Positions 35,321 to 44,214 of a stretch of DNA of 64,000 nucleotides are shown one piece after another (position 1 is the first letter of the stretch; the number at the start of each line of letters is the position of its first letter). Under the pieces are notes generated by a model. That model saw nothing but the letters and a program-made list of their open reading frames with translations, did no database searches and was not told where the DNA came from. This stretch comes from UBA6163 sp041753075 (lineage in GTDB: Bacteria > Planctomycetota > Planctomycetia > Pirellulales > Pirellulaceae). The stretch spans positions 82,328-146,327 of the forward strand of contig JBGSVE010000090.1 in NCBI GenBank assembly GCA_041753075.1, written 5' to 3'. The translations under genes and the position numbers were made by a program.

Positions 35321-36190
35321 ATGCACTGCATCGAGACGGCCGAGTTGGCCGCAGTTCTTACGCATCATGCCGCCGCAATCGTTCGCATCAAAGCACCGAT
35401 TCGCTCGGAACCGCTGACTCAGTACTGGGTCAAGTCGCGCAGTCGCTTTGACGGATGGCATCACTTACTTGGTGAATTGACGGCGCTGGAAACCGCGGGC
35501 CGTCCATTGGCGATGCATTCGTGGTGGGACGACCACGCGCCGATGCTCGAAGAAATCATCGTGTCCGATTCGCTGACCCGCGTCTTCGCGGCGCTGGGGA
35601 TTGCCTATGATCACGCCTTGGACCAACGCGAACTTGAACCCGTCACGCACTCGATTTTTATCTCGCATTTGGAAGCCCGCAATCGCGTTCTTCAATTGAT
35701 CTTGTTCGGTCGCGGTGGATCATTAGACCAATCGATGCAATTGAATCGGCTGCGTCGTACCAGCGAACGTTGGACTGATCGGCTGCTGGCGCAGATCTCG
35801 GTGCTTCATCCGCGGATTGCGAACTATGCGATCGATCCGCATCGCTTTGCGACTTATGCAAAGGAGTTCAGCGAACAATTGACCGCCCAGGCGAGCATGG
35901 TCGCCGATCTGCTGTGCCTCGCTTCGCTGCGCTGTTCGTTGAAGCGCCACTCTTCTTCGCGGCCCGCGTCGCCGATCGCCAATAGTGACATTGCATCATC
36001 GATCATCGCCTGTTTGGGTGCCGAATGTTTTGATTCGCTGGGTGTTCTCAAGACCGTTCGCGCGAGCCGAATTGCAACGGCTCAAGTCGATTGCCAATCC
36101 AAGTCAGCGACCAATCCGATTTTTCCGGCGGTTATGCCGAGTGATCATCGCAAGGGGTTTTACCCTCATGCGGCAAGATGGCTTCAATGA
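35321..36190 (+). CDS. Protein of unknown function, helix-rich
   Basis: I do not recognise the family. From ATG 35321 the product has 289 residues, mostly helical by composition, with a central RVFAALGIAYDHALDQRELEPV region and no signal peptide, membrane helix or catalytic motif. An in-frame TTG at 35285 would add 12 residues; neither start has a good ribosome site. It ends 21 bp before the next plus-strand gene, so the two may be cotranscribed. Confidence 0.6.
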   Translation: MHCIETAELAAVLTHHAAAIVRIKAPIRSEPLTQYWVKSRSRFDGWHHLLGELTALETAGRPLAMHSWWDDHAPMLEEIIVSDSLTRVFAALGIAYDHALDQRELEPVTHSIFISHLEARNRVLQLILFGRGGSLDQSMQLNRLRRTSERWTDRLLAQISVLHPRIANYAIDPHRFATYAKEFSEQLTAQASMVADLLCLASLRCSLKRHSSSRPASPIANSDIASSIIACLGAECFDSLGVLKTVRASRIATAQVDCQSKSATNPIFPAVMPSDHRKGFYPHAARWLQ

Positions 36191-36211
36191 CTTAGCGCGT
36201 TACACTTCGGC

Positions 36212-36706
36212 ATGGAAGTCACCGACCCGATTCGCCAAGCTGACATACTGAAGAACTGGCGATCCGGTCGCATCGTGATGCGCAACGGTCGTTTGGTCGC
36301 GATCCGCCGGCGTGGATTCTTGGCGGCACCGGCCAGCATGATCCAGGTTTGGTGCCAGACTCGTTTTCGCAGCGGTGAGCAAGATGTCTGCTGGCTTGAT
36401 TATCGCTCGTCACGAATCGGCGGATTGATGGTGTTGGACTACGTTCGCTCAGGCCCAAGCACGCGGTTGGCAACGTTTCGAGGCGCATGTCAAATCTTGG
36501 ACGAAGTGGCGCGGCTCCGGCAGTCTGTCGCGATCGTGGCGCATGTTAGTACCGAGGCAATTACCGATCGACTGCTAGTGCGCTGGGGTTGGCAACGACA
36601 CGCCGGGAATCTCAAGGGGCGGCACTGGATCAAACGTTTCTACGATGGCTATCCCAGCGTTGATATCCCGCGTTATCTCGACAAACCGGCCACAGCAAAA
36701 CAATAG
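36212..36706 (+). CDS. Protein of unknown function, weak GNAT-like character
   Basis: The 164-residue protein has a beta-rich first half (GRIVMRNGRLVAIRRRGFLA) and a helix-strand end (ILDEVARLRQSVAIVAHVST...LLVRWGWQRH) that recalls the second half of GNAT acyltransferases, but the acetyl-CoA pyrophosphate loop is not visible. Its last 34 bp overlap the 3' end of the convergent esterase-like gene. It lies 21 bp after the preceding gene and is likely in its operon. Confidence 0.6.
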   Translation: MEVTDPIRQADILKNWRSGRIVMRNGRLVAIRRRGFLAAPASMIQVWCQTRFRSGEQDVCWLDYRSSRIGGLMVLDYVRSGPSTRLATFRGACQILDEVARLRQSVAIVAHVSTEAITDRLLVRWGWQRHAGNLKGRHWIKRFYDGYPSVDIPRYLDKPATAKQ

Positions 36707-37863
36707 ATGTCGCTGGTGCGCCTGGCATCAAAATCATTGTCGCAGCATACCCACAACGTGCGGCGACCGTCCAGCAAATCATTGCCCCAGGCTAAACCTT
36801 CTGGTTTTTCCGGAGCGTTCTGGCCTCCCAACCCAAAGCGATCGTCGAGTAAATCGATCACCAACGTCTTCTGGACAACCGCGATATTTTGTGGCTCGGC
36901 TTTAACGGGTAACGCGGCCACGCCAGACACATCATCGGCACTGGTAATGTCGGCCAAGAAGATCCGCTTGATCTTCGCTTTTTTGCCGACTTTGCTGTCT
37001 CGTTCCAACACCAAGAAGCGATCCTCGTCAACTGCCAAAATCTCGCTCACGCCCGTGGACAAATTTGCCAAGCGATAAACAACCTGTTTGATTACTTCGT
37101 GATGCTCATCGAAAATGAGCCAACGACAATTCATCCCCAAGCACTTATCACCGCGAATCTCAGCGTCTTGAATCAGCGGACTTTGCAACACGGCCAACAT
37201 CCGCTGGCCGCTGGGCGTGATGGCGATTCCTTCCAAACCGCGATTTACGTACGCACCAACAGTTGCGACCTCGCGGCCTGCGGGTCGCAATCGAAATGAT
37301 TTGGGGACGCTGATTTCGCCAGCGACAATTCCGGTTTCAGCGACGATCACAACGTGTGGTCCATATTCATCGGTGATAACAAATGAGCCATCGGCCAAGC
37401 GGCGGATTCCCTCGGGGTCAAGCGCCGTCCACCAAGAATCGGCAACGCCGCGTTCATGGTCGGCGGCGAGTGCCGTCAAAGAACCGACCAGCGGTTGACC
37501 CGCAGCCGACGCAAACAGTTGTGTCGAAATCAATTCGAAGCGAATGGCGTGGCTGGCTGCATCGGCAACCAACTTGCAACCGTGAAACCGACATGGGTAG
37601 CTGACCGCTCCGTCTCCGGCACCGCGATCGGCCAGGACGAAAAATTGGTCGCCGCTTCCGGCATACTCGATTCCTGACAAACCGCCGAATTGATTCGCGA
37701 CCGAGCCGTCTTCGAGTTTATCCGTCAGTCCGCTGAGGTCGCTAAGCTCGCCCGATAAGCGAACGACGCCAATTAACTCGACCTCAGGAGACGCCGCGAA
37801 CGTTTTGTCAAACGGAAACGCGGCGGCCAAGGTGGCTGCGGAACAAAGAATGGCGATTCGCAT
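36673..37863 (-). CDS. Secreted esterase-like/phytase-like beta-propeller protein
   Basis: The 396-residue protein has a signal peptide (about 1-23, ending near TFAAS). It fits the esterase-like activity of phytase family: early FGGLSGIEYAG and FFVLADRGAG segments, GLEGIAITPSGQRMLAVLQS in the middle, and a C-terminal KPEGLAWGNDLLDGRRTLWVCCDNDF. Members hydrolyse phosphoesters or esters, but the true substrate is uncertain. The gene starts 5 bp after the DUF1559 stop and should share its transcript. It overlaps the convergent gene by 34 bp. Confidence 0.82.
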   Translation of the reverse strand: MRIAILCSAATLAAAFPFDKTFAASPEVELIGVVRLSGELSDLSGLTDKLEDGSVANQFGGLSGIEYAGSGDQFFVLADRGAGDGAVSYPCRFHGCKLVADAASHAIRFELISTQLFASAAGQPLVGSLTALAADHERGVADSWWTALDPEGIRRLADGSFVITDEYGPHVVIVAETGIVAGEISVPKSFRLRPAGREVATVGAYVNRGLEGIAITPSGQRMLAVLQSPLIQDAEIRGDKCLGMNCRWLIFDEHHEVIKQVVYRLANLSTGVSEILAVDEDRFLVLERDSKVGKKAKIKRIFLADITSADDVSGVAALPVKAEPQNIAVVQKTLVIDLLDDRFGLGGQNAPEKPEGLAWGNDLLDGRRTLWVCCDNDFDARRTSDIYCFAVAGLSR

Positions 37864-37868
37864 GTTGG

Positions 37869-38870
37869 TTACGGTTCGACGATCACTTCACGCAAGTCTT
37901 TGGTGCAAAGTTGAACGAGCAGCAACCCGTCCATTTGCGCCGACAGAAAATGCACCGAACCGTCGGTCCGCAGCGAATGGGCACCACCGACATGGAACGA
38001 GTAGATCTCGCCGTCATTGGTGCAGTTGACCATGCAATTACCAAGCTTTGTCACGACAAACGTGGTCTTATTTGTTTTGTTGGCCAAGCCGTTTACGTTG
38101 GCACCATCCAGGCTGAAGCTGTCTTGCAAATCCGCCCAACCCCAGCCTTCTTCGACAAACGATGTGCCGGTCGCGACTGTTCCCGTATCGGGATTGGGCC
38201 GCATCCGACCGCTGATCCAAACTTCGGGTCGGCCCGCATCCTCGGCGATCATGATCGTGTTCGACAGACCATCAAGAATCTCGGCGAGCTTGACGCCCAA
38301 GCCAGGCCGTTTGGGAAACAGTGCACCCGGACGCTCGCGCTCAATCTTGCCCGGCATTTCCGAACCGTTCATCACCCAGGCGGCCCGACGGATGTTGTTG
38401 ATCGCGCCGTAATCCGATGACCCGAACACCGGCGTGCCCCAGGTCACGCGGCGGGGACTCATTAGCTTCGCCGGTGGCGCAGGGCGGTTGCCGGTTGCCG
38501 ACGGGCAAACAAAACCAGCCACCTGAGTCGTACTCGCGGCCTCATTCAGCCGGTCGAACCAATTGCGGTCCTTCTTGTAAGTTTCGTAAAGCGCGGTCTG
38601 TTCCAGGAATGGAAGTGACATGACTTGCCAACCGGCGTGGAAACGCCACGGCGCGTCGATTTCAATCCGGCTGGGCGGCATTTGGCGGTAGGTGCTCTCA
38701 TAATTATGCAGCGCCAAACCGATTTGCTTCAGATTGTTACCGCATTGCATCCGCCGCGCCGCTTCGCGGGCCGCTTGGACGGCTGGCAATAACAATCCAA
38801 CCATCACGCCGATGATCGCAATCACAACCAGCAACTCGACGAGCGTAAAACCGCGCCGGCGGACACTCAT
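37869..38870 (-). CDS. DUF1559 protein with type IV prepilin-like N-terminus
   Basis: The 333-residue protein starts with the prepilin peptidase motif RRRGFTLVELLVVIAIIGVM (cleavage after Gly, Phe+1, Glu+5) and a single hydrophobic helix. It goes on AVQAAREAARRMQCGNNLKQ as in the DUF1559 family, which is greatly expanded in planctomycetes. Near the end HVGGAHSLRTDGSVHFL is the H-x9-DG motif of the family. It is probably assembled at the membrane as a pseudopilin-like fibre or anchor; the function is not settled. It is transcribed together with the esterase-like gene. Confidence 0.95.
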   Translation of the reverse strand: MSVRRRGFTLVELLVVIAIIGVMVGLLLPAVQAAREAARRMQCGNNLKQIGLALHNYESTYRQMPPSRIEIDAPWRFHAGWQVMSLPFLEQTALYETYKKDRNWFDRLNEAASTTQVAGFVCPSATGNRPAPPAKLMSPRRVTWGTPVFGSSDYGAINNIRRAAWVMNGSEMPGKIERERPGALFPKRPGLGVKLAEILDGLSNTIMIAEDAGRPEVWISGRMRPNPDTGTVATGTSFVEEGWGWADLQDSFSLDGANVNGLANKTNKTTFVVTKLGNCMVNCTNDGEIYSFHVGGAHSLRTDGSVHFLSAQMDGLLLVQLCTKDLREVIVEP

Positions 38871-39058
38871 TCTTTAACTCCCGCAACTAACTCCGCAACT
38901 TCCTATCGCCATCTGTCACGAAACGGCAATTCATTGGGCGAGGAGTATGACAACGAATCGACGATTATCGAGCCGCATTGCCGTTAAGAAACGATGAAGT
39001 TTTGGTTCAGTGCAATCGCTGTAAACGTTTCATTTGGATTATTCGAGCCAATTCAACA

Positions 39059-39087
39059 AGCGAGTCGATCGGTGCGAATGACTCGCT
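39059..39087. promoter_or_regulatory. Inverted repeat upstream of the Wzz-like gene
   Basis: AGCGAGTC-13 nt-GACTCGCT is a perfect 8-bp inverted repeat about 70 bp before the Wzz-like start, in the 289-bp gap with the divergent DUF1559 gene. No T-run follows, so an operator is as likely as a hairpin. Nothing else stands out in this gap. Confidence 0.4.
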
Positions 39088-39159
39088 CGGCCTGGCTGCA
39101 AAGCGTGAAGTAGAGTCGAGGGTCTAGCTTCCCGCCATTGAATACGCAGCAGCCCACCC

Positions 39160-40584
39160 ATGACGCCAAAACCCGCGCCCATCCAGTGGAAACACCTCCG
39201 CTACATTCTGATTTTGTTCGCTCCGTTGTGGGGCGGATCGATGATTTTGTGTGCCGTTTTGGGAATGGTCTACGCCGTCGGCTCGCGCGATTACTGGACC
39301 GCCAGCCAGCCGATGGTGCTGCGCGACGAAGCCAATGGTGCGGTCGATCGATTGGGGCGATTTAGCAGCCAAACTGAATTGAAAGCGGCTCAAGAAACGA
39401 CGCTGGAAATGGCTCGCAACCACGAAGTCGTCAAGCGCGCGCTACAGCAAATTGGCCCGCCGGGCGGTGGCGATGATCCGGCGTGGCCGTCGAGCGAAAC
39501 GGTGTCCAGTGCCGCCAAGAAGCGTGTCAATATCCGCGCTCCGCAGGGCGGCGAATTTGGCGGCAGCGAAATGATCTACTTGCAAGTCGAAGAAATCAAT
39601 CCGGCGCGGGCGACCGCGTTTTGCGAAGCCATCTACCGATCGCTTTCGGAACAAATGCGCCAAGTCCGCCGCGTTCGCGCCGACAGTATGATCGCCGAGT
39701 TGACCCATGCTCGCGATTTGGCAAAACGAAACCTCAACGAAGTATCGGACCGCCTGCGCGAAATCGAAATCAACTTTGGCGGTGACCTCGGCGAACTTCG
39801 CAACCTCAGCGAAACCGTAATCGGCGATGGGTCGAATCGTCGGGCACTCGATGAGACGATTCGCGAACTGCAGATTGCCGAACTTGAGCTGGAAAAACTC
39901 GAAGCACTCAACAAATTGCTCGAACAAGGCGTCCGCAATCCCGACCATCTGCTGGTCAGCGGCGGCGAATTGCTCAGCCGTCAACCATCGTTGCAGCGGC
40001 TCAAGGACGGTTTGATCGACGCCCAATTGGAACGTTCGCAATTGTCAGGTCGCCTGACCGATGAAAATCCGAAAATGCGGGCAGCGATCGCAACCGAAAA
40101 TGAAATTCGACAAGCGATGCAGTCCGAAGCGTCGTCGGCAATCCGAGCGATGCAGCCGGTTTTAGAAGTTGAGCGTGATCGCGTCGAGCGACTGCACGTC
40201 AAGCAACTCAACCACCAACGCCGACTCGATCGCTTGGCCGAAGGTCGCACCAGTTACGCGAAAATCGCCGCGGAAGTCAAACATCGCACAACATTGCTGG
40301 AAAATGCTCAAGGCGTACTCGCCGATGCCGAGGCCAGCCGCTCGGCGTCACTATCGACCAATCTGTTAGCGCGGCTCGGTTCGGTTACGACCGCCGATTC
40401 GCCCAACGGTATGTCCGGCACGACGCTGACGATGGGCAGTGCCGCTGCCGGATTGATTTTTGGACTGGGTGCGGTGTTCTTAGTCGCTCCGGGGCCGAAT
40501 CAGTCGCGGTTTGGTCGTCGTTGGAGCGATATGCTCGGCGGACGCCGGGCCAGCGACCAGGGCGAACGCCGTCGATCGTCTTGA
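39160..40584 (+). CDS. Wzz/GumC-like polysaccharide chain-length or export protein
   Basis: The 474-residue protein has a helix near residues 14-42, a periplasmic part with a long coiled coil (about 165-385, rich in Glu, Leu, Arg and Gln), and a C-terminal helix (about 425-447) followed by a basic cytoplasmic tail. This is the polysaccharide co-polymerase layout. It has no Walker tyrosine-kinase domain, so it is the Wzz-type half only. No glycosyltransferase or polymerase genes sit beside it; the nearest neighbour downstream is a glucose dehydrogenase. Confidence 0.8.
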   Translation: MTPKPAPIQWKHLRYILILFAPLWGGSMILCAVLGMVYAVGSRDYWTASQPMVLRDEANGAVDRLGRFSSQTELKAAQETTLEMARNHEVVKRALQQIGPPGGGDDPAWPSSETVSSAAKKRVNIRAPQGGEFGGSEMIYLQVEEINPARATAFCEAIYRSLSEQMRQVRRVRADSMIAELTHARDLAKRNLNEVSDRLREIEINFGGDLGELRNLSETVIGDGSNRRALDETIRELQIAELELEKLEALNKLLEQGVRNPDHLLVSGGELLSRQPSLQRLKDGLIDAQLERSQLSGRLTDENPKMRAAIATENEIRQAMQSEASSAIRAMQPVLEVERDRVERLHVKQLNHQRRLDRLAEGRTSYAKIAAEVKHRTTLLENAQGVLADAEASRSASLSTNLLARLGSVTTADSPNGMSGTTLTMGSAAAGLIFGLGAVFLVAPGPNQSRFGRRWSDMLGGRRASDQGERRRSS

Positions 40585-40675
40585 TTGGCAGCCAAAGCCC
40601 GACTCAGCCCCGCTGACGCAATCTTATTGGCTTGTTAAATTCCTGCGTTCGTATTTTCGCGAATTATGATGGTCG

Positions 40676-40694
40676 CGCGACGTTTGTCGTCGCG
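40676..40694. terminator. Hairpin downstream of the Wzz-like gene
   Basis: CGCGACG-tttgt-CGTCGCG is a perfect 7-bp GC-rich stem with a 5-nt loop, 92 bp after the stop codon. There is no T-run, so terminator activity is only possible. Confidence 0.4.
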
Positions 40695-40728
40695 GCGTGA
40701 AATGCGAAGCCGGTTTGGTTCGGGAAAG

Positions 40729-40755
40729 GCCGGTGGCTAGCGCCATTCCGCTCAC
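40729..40755. repeat. REP-like 27-bp element, copy 2
   Basis: It matches the element at 31485-31511 at 26 of 27 bases. In this copy the fold is complete: CGGTG pairs with CACCG and AGCG with CGCT around CCATTC, and flanking GGTTCGG and CCGAACC extend the symmetry. It lies just upstream of the glucose dehydrogenase gene. Confidence 0.8.
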
Positions 40756-40804
40756 CGAACCGAGTGCCGTTTAGCGTTCCCCGGAATTTGATACCCCAAG
40801 AAAG

Positions 40805-41914
40805 ATGAAGATGAAAGCGGTTGCCGTTACCCCAGGTAAGCCAAACAGCGTCCATCTGCAGACGATTGCCAAGCCGACGTTAGCTGATATTCCTGATGAC
40901 TTTGGTGTGTTGGTCAAGACGCTCAAGGTCGGCGTCGATGCGACCGATCGCGAAATCAATGACGCGCTGTATGGGAACTCACCGCCGGGCGACGACTACT
41001 TAGTCATTGGCCACGAGTCGTTTGGCGTGGTCGAAAAAGTTGGCAAGGCGGTTAAGCGGATCAAGCCAGGAGATTATGTCACCGCGACGGTTCGCCGCCC
41101 TGGTAATTCGATCTATGACTTGATTGGCACCAACGACATGACCAGCGAAGAAACCTACTACGAGCGCGGCATCAACCTGCGCCATGGATTCTTGACCGAG
41201 TCGTTTGTCGATCACGAAGACTACATCGTTCGTGTGCCAGCCGGACTGAAAAACCTGCACGTGTTGATGGAACCAATGAGTTGCGCCGCCAAGGCGGTTT
41301 ACCAAGCCTACGAAGCGCAACGGCGGATGCGAGTCTGGCGTCCGCAGGTGGCCTATGTGCTTGGTGCCGGCCAAATCGGTTTGCTGACAACCTTGGTGCT
41401 TCGACTCAAGGGGATGCAGGTCTACACGCTGGCGCGCGGCAAAGCGCCGTGCCTAAAGAGCGAAATCGCCACCGGCTTCGAGGCACACTACGTCAGCACT
41501 TCGGAAACGTCGATCCATGACTTGGCCAAGCAGACCGGGCGACCGGATTTGATCGTCGACGCCACGGGTAACAGCCAGCTCGCCTTCGATGCGATGCAGG
41601 TACTTGGCCATAACGGCGTTGTCGTCTGGACCAGCATCACCGGCGGCCAACGCAAGATCGAGATTCCGTCGGACAGCATCAACATCCAGTGGGTGCTGGG
41701 CAATAAATTGTTGTTGGGCAGCGTCAATGCCAACCGCGATCATTTCGAGATGGGCATTCGCGATTTGGCGTTGGGCGAGATGATGTATCCCGGTGTGATC
41801 GAGCGAATTTTAACCTCGCCGGTCGATGGACTCGAGAACTACAAAGAAATGATGCGATTGCTCGTTGAAGACGAAGAGGCACTGAAGGTTTATGTCAACG
41901 TCGCCGACGAATGA
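40805..41914 (+). CDS. Archaeal-type glucose 1-dehydrogenase (MDR superfamily)
   Basis: The 369-residue medium-chain dehydrogenase resembles archaeal NAD(P)-dependent glucose dehydrogenases, which oxidise glucose to gluconolactone. VGVDATDREI has Asp where zinc alcohol dehydrogenases have Cys, as in the haloarchaeal enzyme, and GHESFGVVEKVG supplies the His-Glu of the zinc site. VLGAGQIGLLTTLVLR is the Rossmann loop. The lobe at about residues 95-135 (VRRPGNSIYDLIGTND and on) has no cysteine, so no Cys-bound structural zinc is possible. Start ATG at 40805, or 40811 two codons later. A perfect hairpin follows the stop. Confidence 0.85.
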   Translation: MKMKAVAVTPGKPNSVHLQTIAKPTLADIPDDFGVLVKTLKVGVDATDREINDALYGNSPPGDDYLVIGHESFGVVEKVGKAVKRIKPGDYVTATVRRPGNSIYDLIGTNDMTSEETYYERGINLRHGFLTESFVDHEDYIVRVPAGLKNLHVLMEPMSCAAKAVYQAYEAQRRMRVWRPQVAYVLGAGQIGLLTTLVLRLKGMQVYTLARGKAPCLKSEIATGFEAHYVSTSETSIHDLAKQTGRPDLIVDATGNSQLAFDAMQVLGHNGVVVWTSITGGQRKIEIPSDSINIQWVLGNKLLLGSVNANRDHFEMGIRDLALGEMMYPGVIERILTSPVDGLENYKEMMRLLVEDEEALKVYVNVADE

Positions 41915-41940
41915 TCGGATTTCAATAGCGGGTGCCGCCA

Positions 41941-41968
41941 GCGCGCTGGGTGATCAAGCCCAGCGCGC
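41941..41968. terminator. Perfect 10-bp hairpin after the glucose dehydrogenase gene
   Basis: GCGCGCTGGG-tgatcaag-CCCAGCGCGC is an exact 10-bp stem with an 8-nt loop, 26 bp past the stop and between converging genes. No T-run follows. A two-way terminator is likely. Confidence 0.6.
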
Positions 41969-42069
41969 CGGCAGTCCCTGCACACTGGACAAATCGATGC
42001 CCCTCGCAATGCAAGCTGCCCCAGCATGCAATCGCGAATCGATTCGTCGCAGTATCAGTTGCTGTCCTT

Positions 42070-42402
42070 CTAAACCAACATTGGCTGGTCGGTATACAGA
42101 TCGAGCAATTGGCTCTGCACCTTGACCGCACGCAGCAATGCCCAGATTTGGTCGGGCGAAAAACGCACCGGACCATCTTGGCAAAGCGTGTCCAACTCCG
42201 CCGCCATCGCAGCGTGTTGGTCGGCCGCTGACTCAAGCCGGAAGTTCACGATCCGCAGCGCCGTCGCGAGCTTGGACTGGTCTTCGAGCGTGCTGGCATC
42301 GACTCCTGAATTCAGGATCAGCAAGCACAGCCGTGCGATGTCCGCCGGCGGCGAATCAGGTTGTAAAAGCGCCAGACGCTCGGCCAATTGTTGACAATTC
42401 AT
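42070..42402 (-). CDS. Small protein of unknown function
   Basis: From ATG 42402 (MNCQQLAERL) the product has 110 residues and looks fully helical (LARLCLLILNS, KLATALRIVNFRLESAADQH). There is no signal peptide or known motif. A start at 42450 would add 16 residues. No ribosome site is clear. It is convergent with the glucose dehydrogenase gene and follows nothing obvious. Coding-like composition supports it, but it may be a chance frame. Confidence 0.5.
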   Translation of the reverse strand: MNCQQLAERLALLQPDSPPADIARLCLLILNSGVDASTLEDQSKLATALRIVNFRLESAADQHAAMAAELDTLCQDGPVRFSPDQIWALLRAVKVQSQLLDLYTDQPMLV

Positions 42403-42574
42403 GATGATCGGGGGGCGTTGCGATCCAAGTTGGAAAGCATCCGCCATCATTGCGTGATAAGTGGTGTGAAAAGGAACGCTCTTTCGGCGTCTGAGTAAAC
42501 CTATGTCAGGTTTTGGCGAGTGCCAACCGAAAAATCAGAAAGTTTTCTTAGTAGTGGAACTTGTTAAAGTTTCA

Positions 42575-43999
42575 TCACAACTTGATATCGAACCGCAGGC
42601 CCAGCAACAACGCATTGCGTTCGATGCCGTTGGGCTCAGCGATGAACTGCAGATCTGGCTGGATGGCTAACCAATCGTTAAGCCAGCACTTGTAGAACAG
42701 TTCCGTTGCCGTCTCTTGGGACTGGTCCGTTAACGCTTCTTGTTCGGAGCTGAACAGCACGGTCGTGACGCCGAGACCAAGTGTGTCGCTGTCACGTCCC
42801 TCGATCAAACCGCGGTAGACGAGGCCGCCGCCGCAATGGTGTTCGATACTGTAACGGTCGCCCGGTGCCCACGAGTATTGAGCGAACAGGCCCAAGCCTT
42901 GGCTTGGGTCGCCGCATTCGGTGGCAAGCATGCGATCGATCGTGGTGTAGACACCATAGTTGCCGTCAAAGACCTGTGAGGCATCGACCGCAAGTGTATC
43001 GCTCGACGTATACCAAGTGCCCAGGCGAATCAACGTGAACTTTGCCGTTGGATCATTGGCAAACGGTTCGTAGTCAAGTTGGCCGAGCGCGAACAGTCCG
43101 CGCGTTGTGGTCGTGCTGTACCACTGGCCGATGTCTCGACCGTTATCATAAATGCCGCCACCGGCACGCCATTTTTCGTTGACTTGCCACAACGAAGAAA
43201 CACCAACGGTTTGGTAGGGCCAGGTTGGCAGCGCCACGTTCGGCAGGGTCAAAAACGATGAATTCACAAAATCGCCACCCAGGTCCGCATACGCAAAGTC
43301 GCCGTTGGGATCTTGCCGGCCGATCTTGATTTCAAACGAATCAGCGAAGCTGTGGCGATACCAATATTCACCCAATCGTGTCACATCCGGCTGCCGCGGG
43401 CTAGTGTCCAAACCGCTGTAGTATTGGGTGTCGCCGACAAATTCATTGGTCAAAGTTTGGCCATGACTCTGGTGCATGTAGACATAAAACTCACCGCCTT
43501 GCCACCAATCGGTGACCTCGGTGTCGAGCGATAATGCCAAGTCGAAGTTGCCACGATAGCGTGTTGCACCACGAGTCCGAACGCCGCCGCGAGCGTTGTT
43601 GAACACTTCGCTGGTATAAAGGTATTCGGCGGAGATAGCACCGACTTGATGCCAGCGTTCGCCTAGCAATGTTGCGGCGACGTCCTCGTCAAACGAATCG
43701 TCGTCGGGCTCTTCATCTTTATCTTCATAGGCTTCTTCGTCGACAACTTGATCGGCAACTTCGTCCCTTGCGGATTCGTCACCGGGTTCCTTGATCATGT
43801 CCGCGTCGGGATTGTCGGACGCGAAGGTTGAATCCAGCGACGGAATACTGGTGGCCGTCGTGGGTGGGGGCAACGGTGGAAGTGAAGCAGGGCGCGTCGC
43901 AATCCGCAGCGGACTATCGGCCGCTGCTTTGCCGCCGATAAAGCACGCGCACAGGACGGCTGAAACGAATAATCGATACGCTCGGAATATTACGATCAT
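42575..43999 (-). CDS. OprB-like carbohydrate-selective porin
   Basis: The 474-residue protein has a signal peptide (MIVIFRAYRLFVSAVLCACF, ending near KAAADSP), a low-complexity acidic linker rich in Asp and Glu (about 70-120), and a beta-barrel region. The barrel shows OprB features: NFDLALSLDT, KIGRQDPNGDF, SSFLTLPN, and a C-terminal strand ending in an aromatic-poor RFDIKL. OprB porins pass sugars through the outer membrane. ATG at 43999 with AGGGAAC before it is chosen; the frame open to 44125 has no signal peptide. It is divergent from the sensor kinase. Confidence 0.88.
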   Translation of the reverse strand: MIVIFRAYRLFVSAVLCACFIGGKAAADSPLRIATRPASLPPLPPPTTATSIPSLDSTFASDNPDADMIKEPGDESARDEVADQVVDEEAYEDKDEEPDDDSFDEDVAATLLGERWHQVGAISAEYLYTSEVFNNARGGVRTRGATRYRGNFDLALSLDTEVTDWWQGGEFYVYMHQSHGQTLTNEFVGDTQYYSGLDTSPRQPDVTRLGEYWYRHSFADSFEIKIGRQDPNGDFAYADLGGDFVNSSFLTLPNVALPTWPYQTVGVSSLWQVNEKWRAGGGIYDNGRDIGQWYSTTTTRGLFALGQLDYEPFANDPTAKFTLIRLGTWYTSSDTLAVDASQVFDGNYGVYTTIDRMLATECGDPSQGLGLFAQYSWAPGDRYSIEHHCGGGLVYRGLIEGRDSDTLGLGVTTVLFSSEQEALTDQSQETATELFYKCWLNDWLAIQPDLQFIAEPNGIERNALLLGLRFDIKL

Positions 44000-44214
44000 G
44001 GCCCGTTCCCTGGCGAATGCACGTCCCTCATGCCACTTCGCATCGACCAATGGAGGGAGGGGAGCGCAGCATTCGCAAAACGTTGATACCTGTTGCGAGC
44101 GTGTCGATTGTTCCGTAAGCCGCACAGCTTGTTTGATCGTGAGATCCGCAATTCGCCCCCTAACCAGCGGAACATGTCGTACTGTTTACCAAATACCCTT
44201 TGCAGGAACCGCAC

